Shown here piece by piece: positions 23,145-35,365 of a stretch of DNA of 64,000 nucleotides; the stretch's first letter is position 1, and every line of letters begins with the position of its first letter. Source of the DNA: Oxytricha trifallax (taxonomy: Eukaryota > Ciliophora > Spirotrichea > Sporadotrichida > Oxytrichidae); the NCBI GenBank assembly GCA_000711775.1, contig ARYC01018434.1, forward strand, positions 16,546 through 80,545, read 5' to 3'. The translations under genes and the position numbers were made by a program. The notes below the pieces were generated by a model. The model was not told where the DNA came from, did no database searches, and saw only the letters and a list, made by a program, of their open reading frames with translations.

Positions 23145-23936
23145 ATGGAATCTATGAATGATGCAAATAAGAGAACATAATCTCAAGATTTAATAGGGAA
23201 ATTTAGAAGTAACGAGGACCTCTACAGATAATTGGTATAGCAGGGTAAGGTTTTATCTCTAATTAATATAATTTTTATAATTGGATTTTCTTGATAACTT
23301 AGGAGGGTACAAAAATCTCATTCTTAAAAGCCTTAAAAAGTGAAGAGAAAAAAGCTTTTAAGTCTAATGAAATTAGGATGACAGAGATACCTAACTACCC
23401 AGAAATATCTGTAACAAATCTCTATGAGGATGCTATGAGTGATCCTCATTTTGCTCTCTACCTACCATCGAAGCTACAACTCTCTAATAAGTTGCCAGAG
23501 AAAAACTTCTTCTTTTGTGTTCTTGGAACTCTGAAGCGTGATTACTTAAATGAAGTTATTCAGGAAGCTCACAAGAACTGCTATAGCATCTTCCCTGAAA
23601 AAAAGAGAAGCAAGGTATTAAATAAATGATACCTTGCTCTAGGAATTGCAGAAGCATCCTTTCATCTCAAGTAAGATTAGACTTCTAACTTTAAAGAAAA
23701 ACCTGTCACTGCTATTTTTTTTATGAAAGAGCGCAGCAAATTAAATAGAGAGAGAAAGTCTCAAGTAAATCATGAACTTAGCAAAAGACTCTACAAGGAT
23801 ATATAAAAGCCAAAGGAGATGAACCTTGATGCAGGAGCTTTCACTAAGAGAAGAAATATAGGCAAAGCAAACATTAATAGGAAGAAAAGAAAGAGAAGCC
23901 AAATCCCTTTATGGGATAATTTAATTTGTAACTTCT
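23145..23936 (+). pseudogene. TBE-B 22-kDa-type gene, degenerate
   Basis: ATG at 23145. The block IPNYPEISVTNLYEDAM (23388-23438) is identical to TBE-A, followed by LSNKLPEKNFFF and, after the second intron, RERKSQ and DAGAFTKRRNIG. Intron 1 (23245-23280) has the donor GTAAGG but its acceptor ends AA instead of AG. Intron 2 (23671-23696, 26 nt) keeps GTAAG and AG. A 1-nt deletion near 23625 and another after intron 1 break the frame. The 3' end overlaps the converging transposase gene and is approximate. Confidence 0.82.
23671..23696 (+). other. 26-nt intron in TBE-B 22-kDa gene
   Basis: Begins GTAAGATTAG and ends TTTAAAG; same length and position as the TBE-A intron at 7336-7361 although the sequence differs. 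Confidence 0.7.
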
Positions 23937-24953
23937 TCATTAGTTTAAACTTAAAACTTATTTATATACACAAAATCTCCCTTCTCTTTCGCATACTTTT
24001 GATTTATTATCGCTAACTCTTTTAGCAGCATTCTTAATCAAATATACTTTATCTATCTTAAATTCGTGCATCAAGTAACAGAACAATAGTTTCTTAGAGT
24101 GACCTTTCAATAACCCCCAATATAATTCAATTCCATTGAATTGAAAGCTGTAAGTAACATTAAATACATGTGTTATATTTATCCTTTCATATTCTTTCCT
24201 TGAGTCTTTAATTTTGTGAACTGATAAATTATTTATAAACAGGATGATCTCTTAGTCAGCGTATATGTCTCTGAGTTATTGTAAAAACTTAATATATTAT
24301 TAAGTCTTTATAGAACGAGGGTGAATAGCACAAACCTTGAGGCTACTATTTCACTGATTCCACCAAGTATAGATGGGTGACTATTTTAATCTTTTAGTCA
24401 TAAACTTCAATATTACTGTACCTTTTGTACCAAGACCTCGATATGAAGGTATTGAATGTTAACACTGTTTCATCAACATGAATGAATTTGATGTTATTAT
24501 TAATAGCTCTCTGCATTTAATCATATATATAATTTAAATTAGTCTTATAAAATGGAGCATTAAAATCAATCTTGACTCTCTTGTAGTATATTCCATTCTG
24601 TATATATATAATAGCTATAGATAAGCAAAGAAGTTAAGCTCGGGAAATTGGCGAAGAAACATCACAGCTCTTTAAGCCAGAGAGAATGTGCCCATTATTT
24701 TAGAGTATAGTCATTGATGAGATAATCAATATGATGCTGTTAAAACTTCAGAGCCTTATAGGCTTAGAATTAAGCTACTATCTCTTCAAATTCAGTGAGA
24801 CCTAACAGTTCTAGTAGATTAATGATAATGCCTTGCTATAAAAGTATAATTTAGAAAAGGCTTAAGTAACTCACTATAATCATGACATCCATATCGCAAC
24901 TTAAATAGTAAATCAATGTAGTCACTGTCATAAATAGACCCCAAACCTAGCAT
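23937..24953 (-). pseudogene. TBE-B 42-kDa transposase with D-to-N catalytic change
   Basis: Homologue of the TBE-A transposase on the minus strand: ATG at 24951-24953 (MLGLGSIYDSDYI), then LLFKLRYG, NIKFIHVDET, NIEVYDQK, FNGIELYWG, and TGA at 23937-23939. The first catalytic Asp (HVDET) and the Glu (GIELYW) remain, but the second Asp block FVDNLSVH of TBE-A is FINNLSVH here, replacing the Asp by Asn. Frame changes occur in the N-terminal third and after VTHL. It is therefore very unlikely to be active. Confidence 0.88.
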
Positions 24954-24981
24954 ATACTCACTAAAATTACTAATATTTATA

Positions 24982-25080
24982 ACCTAAACCCCTACATAAA
25001 CCTTAATAAAGTATGCTTAATTTGTCCACTTATATAATTTAAAAACTTAATCAAACTACTGAAAGGATTTTGGGGTTTTG
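24982..25080 (-). repeat. TBE-B right terminal inverted repeat
   Basis: Inverted partner of 20483-20592, ending GGATTTTGGGGTTTTG; one base of the telomere-type repeat differs from the left end. Confidence 0.85.
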
Positions 25081-25108
25081 ATTAGGTACTCTGGAATACT
25101 AAATATAA

Positions 25109-25527
25109 TATTGTAGGAATACATTCGAATTTGGGAAATTAATTTAAATTAAAATAATTATAAATCAAAATCTTGACAGTTAAAGTTGGCCAATTTAAAC
25201 GATTTTGAGCTCATTCGATAGAGAATTCAAAATTAGCTGGACTTTATTATTGGCGGTACTATTTTATCGCATCCACAGAACTAGATAACTCGAGTTTAAT
25301 TAAATGCATCTAAATTCAGAAAATTATACACTCACATTAAAGTCAAGTTATCTAGCTCCAGGGATGCGATAAAATAGTACCGCCAATAATAAAGTCCAGC
25401 TAATTTTGAATTCTCTATCGAATGAGCTCAAAATCGTTTAAATTGGCCAACTTTAACTGCCAAGATTTTGATTTATAATTATTTTAATTTAAATTAATTT
25501 CCCAAATTCGAATGTATTCCTACAATA
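25109..25527. mobile_element. Palindromic element FB3 (419 bp)
   Basis: Arms 25109-25290 and 25346-25527 (182 bp each) are almost perfect inverted copies around a 55-bp loop; ends are TTGTAGGAATACATTCG and complement. It starts only 26 bp beyond the TBE-B target duplication. Flanks are similar AT-rich words, but no exact target duplication is visible. No ORF. Confidence 0.8.
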
Positions 25528-26629
25528 AATATATTTTCACAGATCATATTAAATAATTTTAATCTTAATACATAATACTAATATCTTCATTTAAAGTTAA
25601 TAGAAAGATTGAGTAAGAAGCATGCATACAATTATCCTCTTTTTTTGTTAAATTTTATAATAACAACAATATTCATTTATACTTTTACTTAGCTCACATA
25701 AAATGCTTTTATTCAGATAAATATCATCAATTTAGTATGACACTTTAAAGTATTTAATATATTTGAACAATTATATCAGTTTAAATCCAATTAATAAGAA
25801 CTTAAGTTTATTTTTTTATATTCTTATATATTTTTGAAAAAATTAAAAAATCTTTTCCAATAATTACTAACCCAGCATGTATTTATATATGCTTAAAATA
25901 ATTTTAATAATTAAAGATAATAGCTCTTTTTGATTTTTTGAAAAATCTTTTATGATTAATAAAGCGTTAACTCATTGAGATCTAATTTATTATTATTTGT
26001 AGCTAGTATTGTTTTATACAAAATAAATAATATATTGTCGATTTCTATCAGGTATGCTGACTTACTAGCTATAAGACCAGAACCCTTAATATGTAGCTCT
26101 AACATATTCCTATTAAGTCTCATCGATAATAAATGAATAACTGTGCATTATTTGAAGACATAATATCAGTGCTTTTCATTGTACAATTAGTAAAATTTTA
26201 AGCTTCTGCTGTATTTCTGTAGAATCCAAAGTTTTAAATATTTAAATTTATTTTTCTTATTGACAACATTTTAACCGCTTAAATGAAGAGATAGAAAATG
26301 ACTCCAGCTAACATTTATTGAATTGTGATGTTAAGATGGGGACTTATAGAATTGCTGTTTATTCCCTTAAATTAATGAAAATTATAATAATATTATTATT
26401 TAATTTGAACCTCTACGATATGAATGCCGACTTCTTTCGATAATCTGGACAGCTTTAATATCTATTTGATATCAATACTAATGATTCTTACGTTTGTATT
26501 TGTTTTTTGTTGTTTGTTCTATCAACTGCTTTTGGAACATCGCTTACTAAAGTGAATGATTAATTCCTTGTATATTTACTAGAGGGAATTGTTGAACCTT
26601 TAATAAATCCTTAGCAATTATAAAATTTT
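25528..26629. other. AT-rich region, no gene seen
   Basis: No motif, repeat or convincing frame recognised in about 1.1 kb. Confidence 0.5.
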
Positions 26630-26790
26630 GTAATTAAATTGCACTTAAGCCGCACAATTAACTTTACTAATAGTGAACGTGCACGGTGCGGAAGCTGGTC
26701 TGTTCAGTATGTGACCAAACAACCCTGGCTCTTGGACGGAGTTGACGGAAGTCCAAAAATCAAAGCATGAAACTGTCTGATTATCTATAT
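26630..26790. other. Small GC-rich island of unknown nature
   Basis: About 110 bp (26660-26770) are clearly richer in G and C than the neighbours, including GTGCACGGTGCGGAAGCTGG and CTTGGACGGAGTTGACGG. GGTC...GACC around 26696-26714 could form a small hairpin. A minus-strand frame (FDFWTSVNSVQEPGLFGH) stays open to about 26530 and could be a macronuclear-destined coding segment; a small structured RNA is the alternative. It does not match tRNA or 5S rRNA signatures. Confidence 0.35.
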
Positions 26791-29522
26791 GGCTAGCTTA
26801 AGCCCAAATATTAATTTTCTTACAGCTTTAAATAATAATAATAATAAACTTCACTAATTACTTACTAATTTGAATTTAGAGTTATGCCTCTCCCTAAATT
26901 AGTTTATTAGTCAATTAGACAATTTATCACAGTTAAAATCGACTAAATTTTAAATCTGCAAGTATTTGTACCTAATCTAAATAATATTTAACATAAACAC
27001 ACCTAATAGAAGGAGTAAAAATTATAAATAATTCATGAATCTCAAAATTATATATTCACTTACTTTAACTTATTTATGAACAAAAAGGTATAATAGAATT
27101 GATCCTTTTAATTTTCTGAATTTGTAAATTTAGAAGAGATTTTCCCAATAAGAATTTATTGTTTAAGTTTTTTAATAACCATATTAACAATTTAATTATG
27201 CTTGATTGCTAAATAAGATATGAAATCCTTCTCATATTTTCTTTGTCTGAAATTACTTATCTAATGCTTGAGCTACATTCTGGATTTTCATTTTAAGAAT
27301 GTAGCAATGATTGAATGTATTAAATAAAAATGCAACTCATAAAAATTAGAGTTTTTCAAAATTTAACTAAAAAAATGGGAAAAAACAAAGAAAAAGATAG
27401 ATATTAATTTTATATGACAAAAGAAGATGGATACAGAGCAAGATGAGCTGATAAATTTTAGCAAATCGACGAAGAGTTAAACATTTTAAATGAGCAATAG
27501 AGTCGTAGATTTCATATGCAGTACATAATGATGGTCCTATTCTCTTTTATCTAAGAAATTAAAAGAAACGGATTTTAATATTATCAAGACTAAGAGACTT
27601 ATATATTCAGCATAATTACATTAGATTTATTGTCTTTTTTATTTCAGTTACATTTTTTAGATGACAGTAATCGAGAGTTTACAAAAATTAAAGGATTTAT
27701 TACAAGAGAAAAACCTGAATAAAAAACGCAAGTTTTTGAAGCAAAGTCTTCAAAATTGGCAGTTAGAAATGGAGCTCCAACATCATAGGATCATTAATTT
27801 AATTAGATTTTTTACCATTGATTATTGTTTGCAAGTTAAATAAAATTATTGAATATTTGTCTGGTTACTTTAGCTGCAGTAATAATTTTCGTGCAAATTT
27901 AACTAATAATAAACTTGTTCCCTATTTTTAATAGTAAAATCAGACTTTTATCACCTGAAAATAATTATTTTGCCAAAGTTTTTCAGTAAAAATAAAAAAA
28001 ACTTACTTCATAAATAGATTAACTGATATTTTATGATGATTTTTTATTCATAAATAAATGCTCTAGAAACTTTAATATTGAGGGTTTCAAAATTATTTGA
28101 TGTCTTAACCAAATAGAGGAATCTGAAATCACTTACCATATATTTATTACTGTAATGAGGAATAAGAAAATGATGGCATCATTACAATAGTTGTTATTTG
28201 AAAAACGAAAAATTAAATTCAGCATGAAGTAACCGCTTAACAAATAATCAAAAGATATCCTTTAGCACATTAAGCCAATATAAAATCCTATTGATCCAAC
28301 TTGCATAATTTTTCTAGGTTAAGAAAAATGAGTTTAATTATAATTATTTGTTTAATTTAAATTTGAACAATTTTTTTACAATATTTAAGTGTATTATTTT
28401 ACTATAATGAAATCTATGGTGCTAGTTAACAAATTTTAAAAGGTACAATAGTTACTAAATTAAATGTTGTTGTTTAACATAACAATCTCTTTCTATGAGT
28501 TATTCATAGTTTTATTACCAAGTTCCACTTTCTAAAAATGCCTATATAAACTTAAGGATAATTTTTAAATATATACCAAAGCGAAAAAATTTGTTAGAAG
28601 AGTTAGGCTGGTTAATAAAAAGCATTAGTAAAATGGGATTTTAATTCAAATATACTAATTAGTACTCACTCTTAATTATTCAAATGTAACAGAACAGACA
28701 ACAGCTAAAAGTAATAATTATTTAAGAAATCAATTATGAGTTGTTTATCATACTCATCAAAGGGCTTAGAGGTATAAGAGTTTATTCTTGATACATTAAT
28801 TCCTATTTTAATAAGTATTTTTTGTAAAACACTAGGATGCTCTTTAGAATTAATGATATCTATTTAATTCTCTTTATCTTAGGTAAGGGTGAACTTCGAC
28901 GGACTTATCACAAATATAATTTTATTAATTTCTAATCTTATAAGGATAATCAAGCTTATTGTTTATTTTTAGATGCGAATTAAGGGGCATGATTTAATTC
29001 AGATTATTTAATGGATTAAATAAAGGGATAAAATATTAAATAAATTTCTACTCGTTGTCTAAATCTAATTTTATAATGGAATAATTATTTATATAATGGA
29101 ATAATTCTTAATTTATGTTCCTAGATCCTCCTATTTCTTTTAGTATTAAATTAATTTTTCTGTATTATAATTATGTCTATATGCCTCAAGAAATTAAATA
29201 TTGTAATCTCTTTCAAAATTACATTCCTCTATGATCAAATCTAATAATTAATCGACTTTTGGTATTTTAGGAATGGAACTGTATATTGGCTTGAAAAAAT
29301 AATATACTACTTCATTTTTGCATTAAACCATTAATTTTCTTGAGTCGAAGGAAAAGATCTAGCTAATCTTTTTCAAACCTTGAAATTAATTTAAATTAAT
29401 TGTAAAGCTCAAATATCGTAAATGGTGAACCTTATGGATAAGTATTATATATATCAAGCAATCAAATATCTGCCATATATTTAGTGCTTAATAATCATCG
29501 TTAGGGATTTATTACATAAATT
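26791..29522. other. AT-rich region, no gene supported
   Basis: The plus-strand frame at 27661-27843 is Lys/Leu-rich without motif. Nothing else recognised in about 2.7 kb; a short (AAT)n run lies at 26829-26848. Confidence 0.45.
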
Positions 29523-30015
29523 AATTGGGGGGAGGGGGAAGTTTCCTGCACCTGTTTATGATAAAAATACAAATTTTAGGGAAGTTTCCTGAACTTTTTT
29601 TATTTTTTTAATTTTTATTTTTTTAATTAAATTAACCATTATAAAAACTATCAACCAACTTCAGGACTATTTTCACATTATAGTTGTACTTTAATTTATT
29701 AATCAATAGTCAATATCTATCTTCAGATTCTAACAACTCTGATATTTTTCACCTGATGTTTTTAGGTTCTGCTATATTGATTCCAAATATTTTATCCGAT
29801 TGTTATTGTAATTATGATTGAATTTTTCTTTACCTACATAATGTTAGACTATATTTTTTTGTATTTCTTTAATGATGAGCAATATGTTCTTAATATTAAA
29901 TGGGTTCAAAAAAATATTAAATTTGTTAATTTATGTCAAATTTATTAAATTTAGCATAAATAAATTAAAGCGAGCAGAAAACTTCCTCGAGGCAGGAAAC
30001 TTCCCCCTCATTAAT
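29523..30015. mobile_element. Possible MITE with GGAAGTTTCCTGC ends
   Basis: GGGGGAAGTTTCCTGC near 29533 is repeated as GCAGGAAACTTCCCCCTC at the other end (29993-30010), with AATTAAT-like words outside each. Secondary copies (GGGAAGTTTCCTGAAC at 29579 and AGAAAACTTCCTCGAGG just before the right end) make the ends two-part. The interior is AT-rich; the frame 29872-30156 crosses the right end and is not believed. Limits and classification are tentative. Confidence 0.45.
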
Positions 30016-32760
30016 TCAAATACCTATAGATTTAGTAAAAAGTACTATACCTGGGTTTTTAATACTAGTTTAAAGACCATTATATTTTTTCCAAATGCTC
30101 ATTTCTGGGTAACATGGGAACCACAAGCTGTTTTTAAAGTTTCTTTATTTTCGTAATTTTACTAAAGTCAAAGACTATTGTTAGAGTTTAATAAAAGTCA
30201 AGCAGTTTTTATGTTCAAATCACTTTGACAAACATCACTTTGATGCAGATAATCAATTCCGGAGATAAGTTTTTTATAGTTTTTTACAGGTCTGTTTTAT
30301 TTCTCAGTTTCTTTTTTATGTGAAGCTATGTTTTAAACAGCTTAAACAACGAGATATCGCTTAGTATCCCTTCTCCACAAACATCTCCTTGTCATTTTCA
30401 ATTATCTGCTTAAGCTGAGGATCTTAGAAATTCATTACAAAATAGCTTTAAAAATAGCTGTTACACTTACTTCATAGAGCAATATAACACGAGGATGCCG
30501 AACTTTTTTATGTATCTTAATTTCTCCTATGATTTGTTCAACAAATTAATTTTTACTTTTTCTAGGATTTTACTACAATATCTTATAATAAATATATATT
30601 CATTTATCCGTTAAAAAATAGCTATTATTTAATAATGAATACTTGTAAATTTAATTACCTTTTCTCTAGATAAGCATGCTTACATTGTTTAACTAATCCA
30701 AAATTGATTTTTCCAAGAGCCTTACCTAATATATAATTAAGAATTAATAATATATCTCACTAAATATATAATGTCCAGAATCTACTCTTGAGTTTATAAC
30801 TGAGTTGGTTTTCATAATTCATTATATCAATCCTTTTTAGTAAAATAATTCAATAAAAGACTTTTCATCCTTATCACAAAAAAATTTGAACTTATTTTAA
30901 AGTATATATTTAATTATAATTAATATTATATATTTAATCTGTATGTATTCATTAAAATTATCAAAAATTTATTTTTATTACATTAAAATTATTAGATAAG
31001 TAAAAAAAAAATTATATTTAAGTTACCTTGAATTATAAATTGATTTACATTTATATAATCTAATTTTCAATTTAATTAATACACATAATATTTTGATTTT
31101 AATTATTAATCCAGTAATTATTGCTCTTTTTAAGCTTTGAATTTGTAATTGAATTATTATTATAACATTTAACTATACATAGCTTTACAAAACTAAAAAG
31201 TTTTTTATTAAAAATTAGTTAATATATTTCTTAGAAAAAATATTCTTATAAACTTTACATGCACGCATAAATGTTTGAAAGTATAAATAAATACAGTAAT
31301 TATAAATCTTAAATTTATGATTATTTAATCATTTTTTGTCTATTCTAAGCAATATTACTAAATATTGATAACATATATAAGAATTAGGTAAATTTGCATA
31401 AGATGAAATCAAGAATAACGATATTTAAATAAAGCAGCATCATGACTTTGGTAAGCTTATTATACTAATTAGATTTTGATTGTAAAGAAATTAAAAATAA
31501 AATTATCCAGAAAATATTTAATTAATATTATAGTAATTGTCTTAATAATGAAAATCTCTTTGAGTATTTTACCATTCTGACAGTATTATTCATTGCTTCT
31601 CTCAATTTCCTAATTAAAACATTGCTGTCACACATAGTGTTTCAACTGCAGCAGTCCAGTGAGGTATAATCCTAAGGATTAAAGATTAAAATACCATAGT
31701 TTATTTTTCAAATTAAGATGAATAAGCATCTTGAAAAGAGCTAAGGAATTAAAAATTAAATAGCGTGCAAGATCATCAAAATAACAATATACTCAACCAT
31801 CAAACTTAGTTAAAATTCTTAAAGCTAAAGTCAGAAAGGAGCCAAATTTATGAATGAACTCCCTAAACCACTAATCAATAATAACATCAAGAACACTTTA
31901 GAAGTTAGGAATAATTCAATAGTAGGTAAGTCCTCAAAATAATCAGGAGAATTGAAATGGATTCTCAAATATTTTCGAATGATAAGTTATATTTTTAGAT
32001 AGGATCATTTGCAAAACAAAAGAACAATCGGACATGCAACTAATTGATTAGAAGGCAAAATAGAAGAATAGGTAATTCATACTGATTATTTTATGATTTT
32101 GATATATACTCATAACTCATTTTGATCAGATGACATATAATAAATACAACTATGCCTTGAAGAAGCAATGAAACATCACAAATTAAGTGTATTTATTTGA
32201 GCTAATATAAGTGAGAACGAAAAAGGAAGACAAATTATGACCCTTTAAATTGACGAAGAAGAATATTCACTGACCCAATAACTCTAGCTTTATTTGAAAG
32301 GATCAAGTGTAAGATAAAATAAATAAAAAGGAAGTCAATAAAACACTTAGTAGAAGAACCATTTCACATAGAAAGATTTCAAAGTGTATTCCAGTAATTA
32401 ATGGATGCAGATCTGCTTCAGATGACCAAAAAAATAATGAAAAGAAAGTTAACGATTGAATAGGGACACTAATCTTTGTTGATAAAGAATCAGAAAATAG
32501 AATTCAAACGATGTAGCATTTAAATTAAAATAGATTTACATAATTTTGATTAGATAATATAATTAAGGCTTAATAAAAAATAAAAAGTAAGCACTAGATT
32601 TGTTTGGCTTGTGTAATAAAAACTTGGCAGTTATTATATGTTTTTTATTCTTGATTTGAACTTATGCCAATTTACCTTTTTTTATATATTATCAATAATA
32701 ACTATCATAAAAAAGCTATTAAAATAAGTGTTACAAATTATTTTAATTTGACCAAAAACA
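30016..32760. other. AT-rich region, no gene supported
   Basis: No motif, repeat family or structured element recognised in about 2.7 kb. Confidence 0.45.
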
Positions 32761-33483
32761 ATGCAAAAAACAAAACTATAACCTCATTTATATTAATATT
32801 ACTCATAAAATTAACAAGATCCTATTAATAATAGTAAAAGATTGAGGACAATAATTACCTATCCATTATTATATTTGAATGCAACTCCAGAAACTGGTGA
32901 TTTATTCACAGCTACACTTTCCGAGTCAATCGCTCACTTACTCATTATCATTGGAGAATACGTTTTCTTTTCAACCGATACAGACGAGCATGTTTAAAAA
33001 TACAAATAAAAGCGAATAAAGCAGGGACTTATGGTTTAAAATTTGTGGTAAAACTCTGAGTAATTCAGGAAGCCTTTTTAATTCGCAGTATTTCATATGA
33101 TAGGTTTATTAGAACAACTTACAGTAAATAACAAAAGAATAATTTACGATATATTAGGATAGTACTAAGTAAAACCATTAATCAAAATTATATATTGGTC
33201 TATTAATATAAAAATCCTAAATTCAATAAAAAGAGAAGATAAACTTATCATGAAATATGTATTATTTTTGATGAAGAAAATTATTAAATTTAAATATATT
33301 TAATTGATTTATTTTTTAGCAAATTCTTAATCTTTCACACATATTTATTTTATTCTATTATTTTTAGTAAAGCTGGGAATAGACTTTTAGATAAAGAACA
33401 TATCATAGAAGTCTAGCACGAAGACTATTATTCAGTTATTGAAGAATCATTTATTTTCGAAAAATAAATCTGATTTAGGATGA
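32761..33483 (+). CDS. Hypothetical ORF, 240 aa under the ciliate code
   Basis: ATG at 32761 to TGA 33481-33483 with no internal TGA. The first half is mixed in composition (for example NATPETGDLFTATLSESIAH and YVFFSTDTDEHVQKYK, around 32875-33010); the second half is Lys/Ile/Leu-rich. In this stretch 13 TGA triplets occur and none is in this frame. However, with about one TGA per 40 codons, a few frames this long are expected by chance in the window. No family is recognised. It could be a germline-limited gene or coincidence. Confidence 0.3.
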
Positions 33484-34086
33484 GAGGAAAGTGCTGAATT
33501 AATCTAAGAGAGAAATTTTGTTTTTGATATTGATTTAAAGCTAAGAGTTCAAATCAAATTATAGCTTTATAATAGAGCAATTGAGACAGAGCTCATTAAT
33601 GAGAATAAATTAAATAACATGAATCAGTGAAGAGTTAAATAACAATTAGCAGTCCTACATGAGGGTATTATGAGGAATTGAAATGACTTGATGTGTAAGT
33701 TAAATATTTTCCTGTTTTCGATTACTTGATTGAATGCTTCCAAGATATAGAAATCTCATTATAATTAAGGCAAATATTTCATACAGGAACTTAATCAAGT
33801 GGCAATATAGTAACGAGTATAAGAACTTATAGAGATTAGAACTGTATAACGCTAATAAAAATATTTAAGAGAATTAGATTTTAACGATTATAATCATAAA
33901 GATATTAAGATTGTTTGAGATGAATATGGAGGCATGATTAATTTTATGAAACACATAGTTACTACTTTAGTAGCCAATCAAACATACCTTATTTCAGCAT
34001 AGGGTAAGTTATAAAGCAGACAATCATAATTTATAATAAAAAAATCTTTATTAATTTAATTATTTAATCTATAACTATAACTATTT
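33484..34086. other. AT-rich region with competing frames
   Basis: Different frames look protein-like in different parts (for example VKYFPVFDYLIECFQDIEIS near 33690-33760, plus strand), but none is long or motif-bearing enough to call. Confidence 0.35.
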
Positions 34087-35010
34087 TCTAAAATGCAAGA
34101 TATTCAACTCATTGCTGCCCAGAGTCGGTTCCCAAATGAAGTAAAGCCTGGTCTGACATTATTGGGTCTGGCAAAAACCTCCAAATTAAGACTAGTCTGG
34201 AGCCATTGACTATATAAAGTCGTAAATGCATTCTGGCTTCTTTGAGTGTTTTCCTGTCTTTGCAAATAGAACGTAATCTGTAAGATGGTACTTCATAATA
34301 TCGTAGACGTTTCATTTTTTCTCTATTAGGAAGCTTTCACTATTGTGAGCTGCATACATGCCTGAGCCTTTGTGGAGCTTTAAATTAGCTGTAAGCTTAA
34401 TCCACTCCCTTTTCAACCTCTCATACACATGCACTCTCAAGAATTCTCTTGCAAGATCTTTTTAAGTTGACAAGCCAGATTATTAAAATGCCACTCTCTT
34501 AAACAACTTCTATGGGCATAGGTATAATTTCTTCATTACTCAGAATAGGAAAGGGTACTGAGTGGTTTATTTTATAAGCGGGGACCATCAAAACAACACC
34601 ATAAAGTGAATTGTATTTTATCATGGAATCTGCTGCTATTACCTCCCACATTTTAATATCTCTGAAGTCTCCATCAAACACAACTGGTTCTGTGTTAGCG
34701 TTATTCTCTCAAGATTTCTGATTTTCCCATGAAGTGGAACTAACTCATAGCCATTAAATTACTTCTACTTGAGCTATGCATGGTCTATCATTCTATTTTT
34801 TCTATATTGCTTTGGTCTTTTGCAGTCTCTTAAGCCAAGGAGGCTCGTGTTCACTGCAGTCGTTTCTCCTCGAAAATATTTTGTCTGCATCTTCTATTCA
34901 AAATACTTTCCCTCTCCTTCGTACCTCTAGCATATATTAAGTGGTAGTTTGCAGCATGAGTACTTAAAGCCCCTGTGCTATCATGGCGTGATCCCGCAAA
35001 ATTGGCAAAT
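34087..35010 (-). pseudogene. Degenerate coding island, unknown protein with a possible zinc-finger start
   Basis: Higher GC and strongly protein-like blocks on the minus strand, separated by frame changes: CQFCGIT then STGALSTHAANYHLIYARG (about 34920-35000), FSRRNDCSEHEPPWLKRLQ (about 34820), FDGDFRDIKMWEVIAADSM (about 34640), REFLRVHVYERLKREWIKL (about 34410) and HNSESFLIEKK (about 34330). The C-x2-C with following H...H spacing resembles a BED/C2H2-type finger as found at the start of some transposases, but the remainder is not recognised. At least four frame changes are needed, and TGA codons intervene, so it is probably a dead mobile-element gene or a gene interrupted by germline-only insertions. 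Confidence 0.5.
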
Positions 35011-35263
35011 AAATGACTTGACTAAGTCTATTATGGGAAGTTTGCTTGTTCACTTCATAGTTGATTTTTATTTATTTTTGAAAGGTAGATTTCTGTGATC
35101 CTATAAATGTCATTGTTTATACAAAGATTTGAATGTTTGATCCGCAAAATTTAAGGAGGCCTGAATTTTCCGCAAAACTTTAGGATAAAATATGGTAAAG
35201 GGTTTTATGGTTTCATTTTGGTATGCTCTAGGAAAATCGACTTTTTTTAAAATTATATTATTC

Positions 35264-35264
<1 letters not shown>

Positions 35265-35297
<33 letters not shown>
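35265..35297 (+). repeat. (TAA)n microsatellite
   Basis: About eleven TAA repeats, just upstream of palindrome FB4. Confidence 0.95.
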
Positions 35298-35365
35298 TAA
35301 CTTTCCTACTCTTATTTATCGTATAAACTATTAATTTTATAAAAAATTTAATAAGATATAAACTA

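Larger units (their letters stand above)
20483..25080 (-). mobile_element. TBE-B, second telomere-bearing element (4598 bp, degenerate)
   Basis: Ends CAAAACCCCAAAAC... at 20483 and the inverted form at 25080, flanked by ATT (20480-20482 and 25081-25083). Gene order is that of TBE-A reversed: kinase (minus), 22-kDa (plus), transposase (minus). After the C4A4 stretch its terminal repeats differ from those of TBE-A, so it belongs to another TBE subfamily. All three genes carry lesions. It also contains a palindromic element (FB2), which accounts for its larger size. Confidence 0.93.

Noticed and set aside
34109..34681. Two standard-code minus-strand ORFs (34109-34315 and 34499-34681) as separate genes.
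   Set aside because: They are pieces of one longer degenerate coding island when TAA/TAG are read as Gln and frame changes are allowed.
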